From Prochlorococcus sp. AG-363-K07 (GTDB taxonomy: Bacteria > Cyanobacteriota > Cyanobacteriia > PCC-6307 > Cyanobiaceae), in assembly GCA_003280225.1 (NCBI GenBank), contig QCFO01000001.1, positions 62,001 to 126,000 on the forward strand: a stretch of 64,000 bases of DNA, in the 5' to 3' direction. The notes under the pieces were generated by a model. That model did not search any database and was not told the DNA's origin. It saw only the letters and a list, made by a program, of their open reading frames with translations. A program made the position numbers and the translations under genes. Position 1 is the first letter of the stretch; each line of letters begins with the position of its first letter. Of the stretch, positions 39,212-49,948 are shown one piece after another.

Positions 39212-41332
39212 TCAAGAAAAACGATAATGCTTTAATCCATCAACTAAACCATTCTTGGGCCTTGACGCAAAAAAGACTCGTTTTTGAGCTCTCAAACTTT
39301 CTAAACAAGGGTCATGCTCAACAGGAACAACTGTTGCAGTTAAACCTCTTATCAATTCTGCATCACCTTGCTGACTCGCGACTACAAAAATATCATTTAA
39401 AGATAAGCCCCAACGAAGAACTAAATGTCGAATAGCCTCAGCACGGGAAGCTCGTAACGGAATAATATCTAGATACCAATGACATCTCAGATAAGGGAGG
39501 GCAGCTTGACCTTGTTGTCTTAACCTCTTCCGCACTAAAGGTAATATTGCTTCTCCAGGTTGCTGTAAAAGATAACTAACTTTATAGTTACTTTGTTGAT
39601 CTGAATTTTGTAAAGCCAAATAATCTTTAAGAGAAGATAGTGCTGACTCTACTCCTGATCTATTCCAATCTAATGAGATATTCTTCTCCCAAAGACAATC
39701 AGACAAATTTTCCTTTTCATAATAGATCTCAGTACCAGCACGGCAAATCCAAACAGTAGGTATTGGTAAGTTTAACTCTCTAAATTTATATTTTGCTGCC
39801 TTAAAAGATCGACCAGTCAAAACTCCTAAGTTATTAACTTTTTCCGGTCCAACTGTATCCAGATTGTTTCGCAATATACCTAAAGATTCCTGAGTTAATT
39901 GGTCTAAATGACTATCTAAATCCAAAAGTAATAACTTCTTACCAAATGGACTATTCATTTCTTCTACTTTTGCAAGTGATTTCGTCAAAATATTATCTTT
40001 AAGTCTTTTTTGCATGAATGAAAGATAATTACAAACATGTGCATCCCAACTAAAATGCCTACTTACTGCCTCCACTCCATTATCACTCCAAGATCGCCAA
40101 TGCTGCGAATTAGCACTCGCCTCTTCAACAGAATCCTGAAAGGAATCCAAATCAGTGACATCAGCCAATAAACCATTTTCACAACGTGACAAGATATCTC
40201 TAGGACCACCATCATCTGTAGCAATCATTGGCAAGCCACATGCTGCTGCTTCTAACAAAGTCAAACCAAAAGGTTCAGTAAGAGCTGGATTAACAAAAAA
40301 ACCACGTCGACGTGCTGCCCATCTATAAATTGCAGGAATCTGTTCTCGTATATGGTGTTTTGGATATGCAACTTTTCCATATAAATTATAACGATCAACT
40401 AAATCAAAAATTTGCTGAAAAACTTCTCTTTGTTGTTTATCTAACTGACGTTGATCATCACGACATCCGAGTACCAAAATTAGATTATGTCTTTCTCTTA
40501 AGACAGGTGAGCGACCAAAAATTTCCACTAAAGCAGGAATATTTTTCCTCCTCACCGCTCTAGATATTGTCAATAAAGGTGGTAAGTCTCTTTGCCTTAA
40601 AAAAGGCTCAAGTATTTCATTAACAACTTCATCCTCAGAAGATGAGCCAACAGGCTTAAACCTACAGGAATCAACACCTGGAGGCACTACCTCTGCCTTG
40701 TCAAAACAATAATTTCCATATCGAGAATATTGTTCTTCTGCTTCCTGCTTAGTACTTGTAATAACTAGATTGGCATGTGCTAACGTCAACTCTTCTGCAT
40801 CAATTCTACGACTAATTGAATAATTTTGTTCAATCTGATCATGATCCACACCTGCACTCAATAACCTACGCTGTTTTTCTCTTCCTAATGAATGACCAGT
40901 AAAAACTAAAGGTATACCTAAGCGAGAACTTAGAAGAGATCCAACATAACCTGCATCAGCATAATGGGCATGTATCCAATCTGGAAATTTGTCCTGATGT
41001 TGTAATTCATTCACCAACTGATCCGCTAAATCATCTAAATATGGCCATAGAAGCTCTTTACGTAAATATCGCTTTGGACCAAATGGAAAACGCAAAATAT
41101 ACGCTCCTGGAGCTATTTCCTCCTTTGATTGAGAATAGTCAAATGAAACTCTTCGGTCCTGAACCAAACGCGTAACCAAATCAACTTGATCAACCTCTGG
41201 TCGAGCTGCTAAGCCTTTAACTAATTCCAAGACGTAGAGAGTCTGCCCACCAGTATCCGCATCACGACCTAACTCGAGATTTTCACCTCGAATCAAGCCA
41301 TGTAAGTTCAAATGAAGAAGCTTTAAACCCAT
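39212..41332 (-). CDS. spsA: Sucrose-phosphate synthase with degenerate phosphatase-like C-terminal domain
   Basis: GT4 glycosyltransferase that makes sucrose 6-phosphate from a nucleotide-glucose and fructose 6-phosphate; sucrose is a compatible solute in these organisms. The N-terminal part (HGLIRGENLELGRDADTGGQ, DWIHAHYADAGYVGSLLSS, FTGHSLGREK) and the EPFGLTLLEAAACGLPMIA region identify it. A HAD-like domain starts near residue 465. Its first motif reads LLLDLDSHLD, lacking the usual Thr/Val after the second Asp, and the last motif is SQQGDAEL, so it is probably inactive as a phosphatase. A strong AAGGAGG lies just 3 bases before the ATG. Confidence 0.93.
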   Translation of the reverse strand: MGLKLLHLNLHGLIRGENLELGRDADTGGQTLYVLELVKGLAARPEVDQVDLVTRLVQDRRVSFDYSQSKEEIAPGAYILRFPFGPKRYLRKELLWPYLDDLADQLVNELQHQDKFPDWIHAHYADAGYVGSLLSSRLGIPLVFTGHSLGREKQRRLLSAGVDHDQIEQNYSISRRIDAEELTLAHANLVITSTKQEAEEQYSRYGNYCFDKAEVVPPGVDSCRFKPVGSSSEDEVVNEILEPFLRQRDLPPLLTISRAVRRKNIPALVEIFGRSPVLRERHNLILVLGCRDDQRQLDKQQREVFQQIFDLVDRYNLYGKVAYPKHHIREQIPAIYRWAARRRGFFVNPALTEPFGLTLLEAAACGLPMIATDDGGPRDILSRCENGLLADVTDLDSFQDSVEEASANSQHWRSWSDNGVEAVSRHFSWDAHVCNYLSFMQKRLKDNILTKSLAKVEEMNSPFGKKLLLLDLDSHLDQLTQESLGILRNNLDTVGPEKVNNLGVLTGRSFKAAKYKFRELNLPIPTVWICRAGTEIYYEKENLSDCLWEKNISLDWNRSGVESALSSLKDYLALQNSDQQSNYKVSYLLQQPGEAILPLVRKRLRQQGQAALPYLRCHWYLDIIPLRASRAEAIRHLVLRWGLSLNDIFVVASQQGDAELIRGLTATVVPVEHDPCLESLRAQKRVFFASRPKNGLVDGLKHYRFS

Positions 41333-41574
41333 ATGCCTCCTTAATTAGGAGTTGAACAGGTCTAAGAGATTTTGAAGCAAAAAAAGCTAAAGAAAGGCTA
41401 ATAAAAGAAAAACAATTCCTTAAGAATCTTAAAAATAGCTGCTATTACTTACTTCTCAGCTATTAGACAGAAGAAGAAACAACCAAAAATCATAGAGATA
41501 TGCAAAGAATCAATGAAAAACCAGCGAAATTAAACATGTAAGCCCGCAATTTCTAAGCGAAACCCAATTACAAG

Positions 41575-44553
41575 TTAATGCCCTGATACGGACGTGGCCA
41601 ATGAATGGTCTTCCAAAACCTTTTTTAAATATCGAGCAGTATGGCTATTGGAATTGATTGCGACTTCTTCAGGAGTGCCAGTCACAATGATTTCCCCTCC
41701 TCTATCTCCACCTTCAGGACCCAAATCAATCACCCAGTCTGAACATCTAATAACATCTAAATTATGTTCAATAACGATGATTGAATTACCTTTATCAACT
41801 AAGCGTTGAAGAACATCCATCAACTTATGGACATCAAAAAAACTAAGACCAGTAGTAGGTTCGTCAATAAGGTATAAAGTTTTTCCCGTCGCTCTGCGAG
41901 ACAACTCTGATGCAAGCTTAACCCTTTGTGCTTCTCCTCCAGACAATGTAGGGGCTGGTTGGCCTAACTTCACATAACCAAGACCAACGTCAACTAGAGT
42001 TCTTAATCGATCGGCAGCTTGTGGAATAGCTGAAAAAACATCCGCAGCTTGCTCAACAGTCATCTGTAAAACATCTGCAATTGAATAACCTTTATACCTA
42101 ACTTGGAGAGTTTCTCTATTAAATCGTGCACCCTTGCAAACATCACATTGCACATAAACATCAGGTAAAAAATTCATTTCGATTACATTGACTCCTTGAC
42201 CTTTACAAGCCTCACAACGTCCACCCTTAACGTTAAAACTGAATTGCCCTACTTGATACCCTCGCGCTTTCGCTTCAATTGACGCTGCAAAAACCTGTCT
42301 AATTGGATCAAAAGCTCCGGTATAAGTTGCTGGATTAGATCGTGGCGTTCGTCCGATTGGAGATTGATCAATAACAATGACTTTGTCAATAGCATTGATC
42401 CCAGTCAACTTTTCCAAACCTTTTGGAAAAGGTACTTTCAAACCAAGACTATGATTAAGAGCAGGGTGTAATAGTTCGTTAATTAATGTACTTTTGCCAC
42501 TACCACTAACTCCTGTAACAGAAATAAGTTTCCCTAATGGAAAATCAACAGAAATATTTTTAAGATTATTTCTATCACATCCAATTAAGCTTAATTTCCT
42601 GTTTCCACCAGTCCTTCGTTCCTTAGGTGTAGGAATAAAACTACGACCACTTAAATATGATCCTGTTAAAGATTCCTCAATTGAAAGCAAATCCTCAAAA
42701 GTCCCTTCGGCGACAATTTGACCACCATGCACACCTGCTCCTGGACCAATATCTATTAAATAATCTGCTGCACGAATAGTTTCCTCATCATGTTCTACAA
42801 CTATCAAAGTATTTCCTAAATCGCGCAACCTTCTCAAAGTTGCCAATAATCGATCATTATCTCTCTGATGCAAACCTATACTAGGCTCATCTAAAACATA
42901 AAGAACACCTGTTAAGCCCGCTCCAATTTGAGTAGCTAGGCGTATCCTCTGAGCTTCTCCACCTGACAGAGTCATAGCCGGCCTATCTAAAGTCAAATAA
43001 TCCAATCCAACATCTAAAAGAAACTTTAATCTCAATCTTATTTCTCTTAATACCAAATCTCCAATCTGTATTTGTCTAGGTGAAAGCAATGGTTTGATAG
43101 ATTTAGCGCTGCCTACTCCCATTAATTTTTCAATACAAATAAGGGTTTCGTCTATACTGATAGAAGTTAAATCAGTAATGCTATAAGGTCCTATCTTGAC
43201 AGCTAATGACTCGGGTCTTAATCGTTTTCCACAACAAGTTGAACAAGGTACTAATTCTAAATATTTCTCCAACTTTTGACGAATAGACTCTCCATTGGCA
43301 TCTTTCAACTGTCTCTCTAAAATAGGTAAAATACCTTCAAATGGTCTTTCAAAACCAGCTTTTTGTTGATATCTACTATCTGCCTTGATAGGAATTGGTT
43401 GATCACTTCCATGAAGCAAAATATTCTGCTGTTCTATCGATAAATCCTTCCAAGGAGTCTTAATTTCAAATCCAAATGCCTGACCAACAGAATATAATAA
43501 AGAAAAATAGTAAGAATTTTCTTTTTCACTCCAAGGAGCAATTGCAGCATATACAGGTAATTCTGGATCCGGTATTACTCGATCTAATGTAAATTTACGA
43601 AGGTGTCCTATTCCATGACAATCAGAACATGCACCATATGGACTATTAAAAGAAAACAATCTAGGCGAAAGTTCCTCAATAACTGACCCGTGTTCAGGAC
43701 AAGCAAAATTTTCTGAATATAATCTTTCTCTTTCTATTCCCTCAGGTAATTCTTCATTAACTTTAGGAACAACTTCAACAGATGCTAAACCTTCTCCTCG
43801 TTTAAGTGCGGTACTTAAAGAATCAGTTAAACGTTCCTGAATCCCTTCTCGAGCAACTAGGCGATCAACAACAACTTCAATAGTATGAGAATGATTTTTA
43901 TCTAATTCAATATTATCTGATAATTCACGAACCTCTTTATTAATACGAACTCTAACAAATCCCTCAGCCCCTAAAGCTCTCAATAATTTCGAATGTGTAC
44001 CTTTTTTTCCGCGGACTAATGGAGCCAATAATTGATATCGTGTACCTTCGGGAAGTGTCAGAATTTGATCAACCATTTCATCAATAGTTTGAGGCTTAAT
44101 GGAGCGACTACATTTAGGACAATGTGGTTCTCCTGCTCTACCAAATAACAAACGCAAATAATCCTGTATTTCGGTAACGGTCCCAACAGTTGAACGGGGA
44201 TTATGACTTGTAGATTTCTGATCAATTGAAATTGCAGGGGACAAACCTTCAATAGCATCAACATCTGGTTTATCAACTTGTCCTAAAAACTGCCTTGCAT
44301 AGGCTGACAAGCTTTCTACATAACGACGTTGGCCTTCTGCAAAAATTGTGTCAAATGCAAGAGAACTTTTTCCACTCCCACTCACCCCTGTAAATACAAC
44401 GAGTTGGTTTCGAGGTATCACAAGATCAATATTTTTAAGATTATGCTGGCGAGCACCGCGAACAATTATCACGTCTTCTAATGACTTGCCCTTCAATGTC
44501 GTTGGCGCGACAAAGCCGTTATCGGTGTTTTGCTTAACTTCAGGACGCCTCAT
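41575..44553 (-). CDS. uvrA: Excinuclease ABC subunit A
   Basis: DNA damage sensor of nucleotide excision repair, dimeric, working with UvrB. Two ABC ATPase halves are visible, each with a Walker A GVSGSGKSS/T and a signature LSGGEAQR. Zinc-binding cysteines occur in CEACKGQGV with CDVCKGARF and in the N-terminal half. At 992 residues it is slightly long because of N-terminal and C-terminal tails. It follows recN in the same direction after 47 bases. A 242-bp gap with nothing recognisable separates it from the sucrose-phosphate synthase. Confidence 0.97.
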   Translation of the reverse strand: MRRPEVKQNTDNGFVAPTTLKGKSLEDVIIVRGARQHNLKNIDLVIPRNQLVVFTGVSGSGKSSLAFDTIFAEGQRRYVESLSAYARQFLGQVDKPDVDAIEGLSPAISIDQKSTSHNPRSTVGTVTEIQDYLRLLFGRAGEPHCPKCSRSIKPQTIDEMVDQILTLPEGTRYQLLAPLVRGKKGTHSKLLRALGAEGFVRVRINKEVRELSDNIELDKNHSHTIEVVVDRLVAREGIQERLTDSLSTALKRGEGLASVEVVPKVNEELPEGIERERLYSENFACPEHGSVIEELSPRLFSFNSPYGACSDCHGIGHLRKFTLDRVIPDPELPVYAAIAPWSEKENSYYFSLLYSVGQAFGFEIKTPWKDLSIEQQNILLHGSDQPIPIKADSRYQQKAGFERPFEGILPILERQLKDANGESIRQKLEKYLELVPCSTCCGKRLRPESLAVKIGPYSITDLTSISIDETLICIEKLMGVGSAKSIKPLLSPRQIQIGDLVLREIRLRLKFLLDVGLDYLTLDRPAMTLSGGEAQRIRLATQIGAGLTGVLYVLDEPSIGLHQRDNDRLLATLRRLRDLGNTLIVVEHDEETIRAADYLIDIGPGAGVHGGQIVAEGTFEDLLSIEESLTGSYLSGRSFIPTPKERRTGGNRKLSLIGCDRNNLKNISVDFPLGKLISVTGVSGSGKSTLINELLHPALNHSLGLKVPFPKGLEKLTGINAIDKVIVIDQSPIGRTPRSNPATYTGAFDPIRQVFAASIEAKARGYQVGQFSFNVKGGRCEACKGQGVNVIEMNFLPDVYVQCDVCKGARFNRETLQVRYKGYSIADVLQMTVEQAADVFSAIPQAADRLRTLVDVGLGYVKLGQPAPTLSGGEAQRVKLASELSRRATGKTLYLIDEPTTGLSFFDVHKLMDVLQRLVDKGNSIIVIEHNLDVIRCSDWVIDLGPEGGDRGGEIIVTGTPEEVAINSNSHTARYLKKVLEDHSLATSVSGH

Positions 44554-44600
44554 TCCATATCGATAATTAGCTAATGATTCTAAATTAAGTAAGGATGTTT

Positions 44601-46289
44601 TTAGGCAGCCCGTTGTTCCAACAAACTAGCTGCATATGCGTTAGCTTCGTCAAAATCCCCGCCAGCCAAGGAAGCAAGTTCATGCTGACGCTCTTGAAAC
44701 TTTGAAAGCTTTGAAATTTGAGAATAGGTTTTCCCGTTACTGACAGACTTAAAAACGCGAAAATGATGATCTGCCCTAGCAGCAACTAAAGGTTGATGAG
44801 TAACACAAAAAACTTGTCTATTTAAAGATAAATCCTTTAAAACACAAGCTATAGCATCACTAATCCTTCCACTAACACCAGAGTCTATTTCATCAAATAC
44901 TAAAGTGGTGGACCCTTGAAAATTTGACAGCACGGTTTTTAAAGCCAATAAAAATCTAGACATTTCACCACCCGAAGCGACTTCAACTAAAGGAGCCAAT
45001 GGTTCTCCAGCGTTAGCTGAAAACAAAAAACAAACTTTATCTGCCCCAAATCTGTTAGGTTCAATGCAATCAAATTGAATCCTAAAGCGAACGTGAGGCA
45101 AACCTAATAAATTCATATATTCAATCAAATCTATTTCTAATTTATGAGCAATATTTTTCCGTAAAGCAGTTAAGAATTCATTTTGCTTATCTCGTTCCCT
45201 CAAGGATATTTGTTCATTTTTCTGAAGTCTAAGAATTAATTCATCTATTTCATTAGAAGATTGAGATAGTGCTAATTTATTTTTATATTCTAATAATTGA
45301 GATAAAGTCTTACCATGTTTTCGCTGTAAATTCTTTAATAAAGACAATCTTTCTTGAATTTGATCTAAGCGAGATGGGTCTGAATCTAAAGCAAAGCTAT
45401 ATTTTTGCAATTGAACAACGAATTCTTGCAAGCAAGTTTGTAGATTAGATATTTCACAATATCTATTACTTAACGATTGATCAATTTGAGTCATACACTT
45501 GAGCTCATTAATACAATCACCTAATTGATCATCTACTGAAGGAAGCTGATCGGTTCCATCCTGTAATAGTATAAATAAGTTATTTAATCCTTGCTCCAGC
45601 CTGACAACATTTACTAAACGATCTTGTTCGATCTCAAGGGTAATATCTTCGTCAGAGGAGTTTATATCAGCTAAATTTAATTCATTTAATATACCATCTA
45701 ATTCCTTAGATTTTTGACTAATTTGATCTCTTTGCAATTTAGCTTGCTCTAAATCTTCAACATCCTTTTTCCAAGACAACCAGCTATGTTTCACCTTTTC
45801 TAGAGTATCTGCCAAATTTGAACACCCAAGCTGATCTAACCAATTCAATTGAGCAGCAGGAGAGTCAAACTGTAAATTCTGGCCTTGAACTGTTATATCA
45901 ATTAGCAAAGGTCGCAAATCTAATAATTGATTGCGATTTATTAAGACTCCATTCAGCCTGCAACGATTAACGAGGCGATCCCCATGAAAACGCAACTCTC
46001 GGGCGATTAGCAGTTCATTATCTTCCAAATCAAAACCCTCCGACTTCAACCAAGAATCAATCTTGGAATTACTCAAAAAAGATGCTTCTATACAAGCCTT
46101 TTGAGCACCAGACCTAACTAGTCGCACTAAAGATGTTGCCTGATTCCCGCGAAACAAGGCATCAAGCGCATCAAGGAGGATTGATTTGCCAGCCCCTGTC
46201 TCACCTGTAAGGACTGTGAGGCCTTTCTCAAAAACCAAATCAACACTCTCTAACAAAGCAATGTTTTGGAGTCTTAAGGCAACTAACAC
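44601..46289 (-). CDS. recN: DNA repair protein RecN
   Basis: SMC-like ATPase acting in double-strand break repair. The N-terminal Walker A is VLTGETGAGKSILLDALDAL. A long central coiled coil follows (rich in Gln, Leu and Glu, about residues 160-380), then the signature EVASGGEMSRFLLALK and Walker B LVFDEIDSGVSGR. At about 562 residues the length is typical. I chose GTG 46289 (giving MLVALRLQNIALLE) over upstream TTG codons because it matches the family N-terminus. It is divergent from the ABC1 kinase gene. Confidence 0.94.
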   Translation of the reverse strand: MLVALRLQNIALLESVDLVFEKGLTVLTGETGAGKSILLDALDALFRGNQATSLVRLVRSGAQKACIEASFLSNSKIDSWLKSEGFDLEDNELLIARELRFHGDRLVNRCRLNGVLINRNQLLDLRPLLIDITVQGQNLQFDSPAAQLNWLDQLGCSNLADTLEKVKHSWLSWKKDVEDLEQAKLQRDQISQKSKELDGILNELNLADINSSDEDITLEIEQDRLVNVVRLEQGLNNLFILLQDGTDQLPSVDDQLGDCINELKCMTQIDQSLSNRYCEISNLQTCLQEFVVQLQKYSFALDSDPSRLDQIQERLSLLKNLQRKHGKTLSQLLEYKNKLALSQSSNEIDELILRLQKNEQISLRERDKQNEFLTALRKNIAHKLEIDLIEYMNLLGLPHVRFRIQFDCIEPNRFGADKVCFLFSANAGEPLAPLVEVASGGEMSRFLLALKTVLSNFQGSTTLVFDEIDSGVSGRISDAIACVLKDLSLNRQVFCVTHQPLVAARADHHFRVFKSVSNGKTYSQISKLSKFQERQHELASLAGGDFDEANAYAASLLEQRAA

Positions 46290-46361
46290 AAGAACCAAGA
46301 ACAACCAACTTGACGCTAGCGGGACCTACGGTGGTTTAGAAGGGGTGCTAAATCGAACGCC

Positions 46362-48239
46362 ATGATCCGTATGGCAGAAGAACTAAGTGACTTTATTGAG
46401 GCTGCTGGCCTGCTCAAATACGAGCCTGAAGCAATTTCAGAAATTTATAAGGGTCATCCAATTCGACTATTTAAACGTATTTGGCAAACACTCCTACCAA
46501 TTGGATTATTTTTTCTGAAAGTAGGACTAGACAAAATCACGGGAAATTTAAAAGATGCAAATCAGTCAAAAGCAAGAGCGAAAGAATTTACCGATTTACT
46601 AATTGAACTGGGTCCTGCATTTATTAAAGCGGGTCAAGCACTTTCAACCCGACCAGACATAGTTCCACAAACAGCACTAGAAGAACTAGCACAGTTACAA
46701 GATCAATTAGAAGGATTTGATAGTGACCTAGCCCTAGCTTGTATTCAAGAAGACCTGAAAGTAAACGTCAATGAAATATTCGAATACTTGAGCAAAGAAC
46801 CTATTTCAGCAGCTTCACTTGGCCAAGTACACAAAGGGAAATTAAAAACAGGAGAAAAAGTAGCTGTCAAGATACAGAGGCCAGGCTTAAGAGAACAAAT
46901 CACACTAGATTTATACATAGTTCGGAATATTGCAAAATGGATGAAAAATAATATTAGTTTTATAAGAAGTGACCTAGTAGCACTTATTGATGAATTAGGA
47001 ACAAGGGTTTTCGAAGAGATGGACTATATAAACGAAGCTGATAATGCGGATAAATTCAGATCATTACACGAACATAATACAAAGATAGCGGTTCCAAAAG
47101 TATTTAGACACGCAACCAGCAGAAGGGTATTGACAATGGAATGGATTGATGGTGTAAAACTTACAAACCTAAAAAAAGTCGCAGAATTAGGAATTAATCC
47201 GGATGAAATGGTCGAGATAGGAGTCAATTGTAGCCTTCAACAATTATTAGAGCATGGATTCTTTCACGCAGATCCACACCCAGGAAATTTACTTGCTCTA
47301 AAGGATGGAAGATTATGTTATTTAGACTTTGGAATGATGAGCGAAGTCAGTAGGCAATCCAGAACAGGATTAATACAAGCTGTAGTTCATTTGGTAAATA
47401 GAAACTTTGATAAGCTTTCTGAGGACTTTGTAAAATTAGGATTTTTAGCGGAAAGTGTGAATCTCGAACCGATTGTACCGGCCTTCGATAAAGTATTTAC
47501 AAATGGACTAGAAGGAGGAGTTAATAAAATGGACTTTAAAAGTGTAACAGACGATATATCAGGCATCATGTATCAATTTCCTTTTAGAATACCACCATAT
47601 TACGCATTAATTATTCGCTCGTTGATTACACTTGAAGGAATAGCATTAAGTGTTGATCCTGATTTCAAAATACTGGGAGCAGCGTATCCTTATTTTGCAA
47701 GAAGATTAATGGAAGACAATGATCCACAACTAAGACAAAGCCTTAAAGAAATGCTCTTGGATGGAGAGATATTTCGATGGAGTCGCCTAGAAGACCTACT
47801 TCAAAGTGCTACGAATCAACAAGAATTAAATATTGATTTATTAATAGATCAAGTATTAGACTTTTTATTCTCAGAAAATGGTGGCATGCTAAGAAATGAA
47901 CTAGTAGAAGCTATTATAAGTCGTATGGACAAAATGGGTTGGAACACAGTTCAAAAAATAAATAAAAAACTTCCTCAAAAAATCAGATCTAAAAGAATAC
48001 AAATGAAAAAAGTTGAAATAGAAGCAAATAATTTATACATAGAAGAAATAGAGCCAATAAAACAATTATTAAAAATAGTACAAAACATACCAGGTTTTAA
48101 GGTAGAGATAATCTTAAAAAGATTGCCAAGATTAGTTATTGAAAATGAAAGTAGAAAAATGGGAATGAAAGTTGCTAAAGGATTAACAGAAAAGATAATA
48201 ATTCGCTTGGTAAAACTAGCAGCCAAAGTACCTCAATAA
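46362..48239 (+). CDS. ABC1/UbiB-family atypical kinase
   Basis: Protein-kinase-like protein of the ABC1/AarF/UbiB family (625 residues). Family motifs are the invariant KxGQ in AFIKAGQALSTRPDIVP, the Ala-rich loop AASLGQVHKGKLKTGEKVAVKIQRPG, EMDYINEADNADKF, HADPHPGNLLAL and YLDFGMMSEVS. Members act on quinone synthesis or lipid/isoprenoid handling, including plastid plastoglobules; the exact role here is unknown. An in-frame ATG at 46371 is also possible. The next gene starts one base after its stop. Confidence 0.92.
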   Translation: MIRMAEELSDFIEAAGLLKYEPEAISEIYKGHPIRLFKRIWQTLLPIGLFFLKVGLDKITGNLKDANQSKARAKEFTDLLIELGPAFIKAGQALSTRPDIVPQTALEELAQLQDQLEGFDSDLALACIQEDLKVNVNEIFEYLSKEPISAASLGQVHKGKLKTGEKVAVKIQRPGLREQITLDLYIVRNIAKWMKNNISFIRSDLVALIDELGTRVFEEMDYINEADNADKFRSLHEHNTKIAVPKVFRHATSRRVLTMEWIDGVKLTNLKKVAELGINPDEMVEIGVNCSLQQLLEHGFFHADPHPGNLLALKDGRLCYLDFGMMSEVSRQSRTGLIQAVVHLVNRNFDKLSEDFVKLGFLAESVNLEPIVPAFDKVFTNGLEGGVNKMDFKSVTDDISGIMYQFPFRIPPYYALIIRSLITLEGIALSVDPDFKILGAAYPYFARRLMEDNDPQLRQSLKEMLLDGEIFRWSRLEDLLQSATNQQELNIDLLIDQVLDFLFSENGGMLRNELVEAIISRMDKMGWNTVQKINKKLPQKIRSKRIQMKKVEIEANNLYIEEIEPIKQLLKIVQNIPGFKVEIILKRLPRLVIENESRKMGMKVAKGLTEKIIIRLVKLAAKVPQ

Positions 48240-48240
48240 T

Positions 48241-48816
48241 ATGAAAAACTACTATTCCTTAATTTCTAAAACATTCATCTATCTACTGCTGAATTTCTTT
48301 ATATTAAGTAGCAGTGCAAAATCTGCTGAACAAATATCATTTGTAAGTGGCATTTTTAATAGAACAATCACAATAGATTTATTAGATAATTTAGCTAAAA
48401 CAGGAGAAGCACAAGGCTCTTTAAAAAATATCCTGAAATTCAGCAATCAATCACCTAAAGATCTAGCAAATCTATTAAATCAAGAATTTGATCTTCCTTT
48501 AACAATAACAAGTAAATTAATGTACAGCACTATTGGAGAAGTAATAATATTACGTGTTGCAAAAATAATCTATCCTATAAAAATTAGAGACAAATCAATT
48601 ACTGTACCAGCTATACGTTCTGGAGTTATTGGTGGAATTTTAATTGGAAATGGTAAATTAAGCTTAATTCAATTTTTCAAGTCCTATCCTAATAAAACAA
48701 TAGCAATTAATATTCCAGCATTGTCTAAGATAATCAATAAAGTAGATTCAATGTCAGAGTTAATCAAATTCTTCTCCAGCTCTCCGTTAGAAGGAATCAA
48801 AAAGGATACAGGTTAA
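48241..48816 (+). CDS. DUF1400-like exported protein
   Basis: A 191-residue protein with an N-terminal signal peptide (hydrophobic residues about 9-25, then a likely cleavage after SSAKSA). The rest matches the DUF1400 pattern, which in larger cyanobacterial proteins precedes an alpha/beta hydrolase domain: [41 protein letters not shown] and [16 protein letters not shown]. Here no hydrolase domain follows, so it is a stand-alone form. The function is unknown. It is packed between the ABC1 kinase and thrC, both with gaps of one base. Confidence 0.75.
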   Translation: MKNYYSLISKTFIYLLLNFFILSSSAKSAEQISFVSGIFNRTITIDLLDNLAKTGEAQGSLKNILKFSNQSPKDLANLLNQEFDLPLTITSKLMYSTIGEVIILRVAKIIYPIKIRDKSITVPAIRSGVIGGILIGNGKLSLIQFFKSYPNKTIAINIPALSKIINKVDSMSELIKFFSSSPLEGIKKDTG

Positions 48817-48817
48817 A

Positions 48818-49948
48818 ATGACAGACTGTAAAAACGAAATAATCAATTCTGTCCTCAACAAAACACCTACAAGAGAAGCCATGAAAGCAAACTGTACCTG
48901 GCCAGGATTAATAAAAGCCTACAAAGAATGGCTTCCAGTCAATAAAGAAACCCCTATCGTCACTCTGCAAGAAGGGGCTACTCCTTTAATAGAATTAAAA
49001 GCTATTGAAGCAATAATTGGAAATGGAGTAAAAGTTCATGCAAAATATGATGGTTTAAATCCAACAGGTTCCTTCAAAGATAGAGGAATGACATTAGCAA
49101 TAAGTAAAGCAAAAGAAGAAAAATGTGAAGCCGTTATATGTGCAAGTACAGGCAATACATCTGCCTCAGCTGCAGCATATGCAAGACGTGCCGGTATGAG
49201 GGCATTTGTAGTAATTCCTGATGGTTACGTTGCTCAAGGAAAATTGGCTCAAGCTTTAGTTTATGGTGCAGAAGTATTAGCTATTCGAGGAAATTTTGAT
49301 CGGGCATTAGATATTGTTCAAGAAATAGCAAATAAATATCCTGTAACTTTAGTAAATTCTGTCAATCCATTTCGTTTACATGGACAAAAAACAGCAGCAT
49401 TTGAAATCATAGAATCACTTGGTGAAGCTCCAGATTGGTTATGCATTCCAATGGGCAATGCTGGTAATATTAGTGCTTACTGGATGGGTTTTAATGAATA
49501 TTTCCAAGCTAGAAAGTCTACAAAACTCCCTCAAATGATGGGTTTTCAAGCAAGAGGATCTGCCCCTTTAGTATTTAACAAAACAATTAAAGATCCAAAA
49601 ACGATAGCTACAGCAATTCGAATTGGAAATCCAGTAAATAAGGAAAAAGCCTTCATTGCAAAAGAAAAAAGTAATGGATCATTTTTAGATGTTACAGATG
49701 AAGAAATAGTAAATGCTTATAAATTATTAGGTAAAGAAGAAGGAATTTTTTGTGAACCTGCAAGTGCAGCCTCAGTTGCAGGCCTATTAAAACGCAAAGA
49801 AGAAATACCTTCTAATGCAACAATTGTCTGTGTTTTAACTGGTAATGGATTAAAAGATCCAGATTGTGCAATCAAAAATAATGATGCTGCTTTTTACTCA
49901 GACTTAGATCCAGATATTAATAAAATCGCAAATATAATGGGACTTTAA
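48818..49948 (+). CDS. thrC: Threonine synthase
   Basis: PLP enzyme that converts O-phosphohomoserine to threonine. The PLP-lysine motif [11 protein letters not shown], the glycine/Ser/Asn-rich [14 protein letters not shown] and the phosphate-binding [14 protein letters not shown] are visible, along with a C-terminal [11 protein letters not shown] segment. At 376 residues it is the short cyanobacterial form. It starts one base after the DUF1400 protein and is the last gene before the probable origin. Confidence 0.95.
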   Translation: MTDCKNEIINSVLNKTPTREAMKANCTWPGLIKAYKEWLPVNKETPIVTLQEGATPLIELKAIEAIIGNGVKVHAKYDGLNPTGSFKDRGMTLAISKAKEEKCEAVICASTGNTSASAAAYARRAGMRAFVVIPDGYVAQGKLAQALVYGAEVLAIRGNFDRALDIVQEIANKYPVTLVNSVNPFRLHGQKTAAFEIIESLGEAPDWLCIPMGNAGNISAYWMGFNEYFQARKSTKLPQMMGFQARGSAPLVFNKTIKDPKTIATAIRIGNPVNKEKAFIAKEKSNGSFLDVTDEEIVNAYKLLGKEEGIFCEPASAASVAGLLKRKEEIPSNATIVCVLTGNGLKDPDCAIKNNDAAFYSDLDPDINKIANIMGL

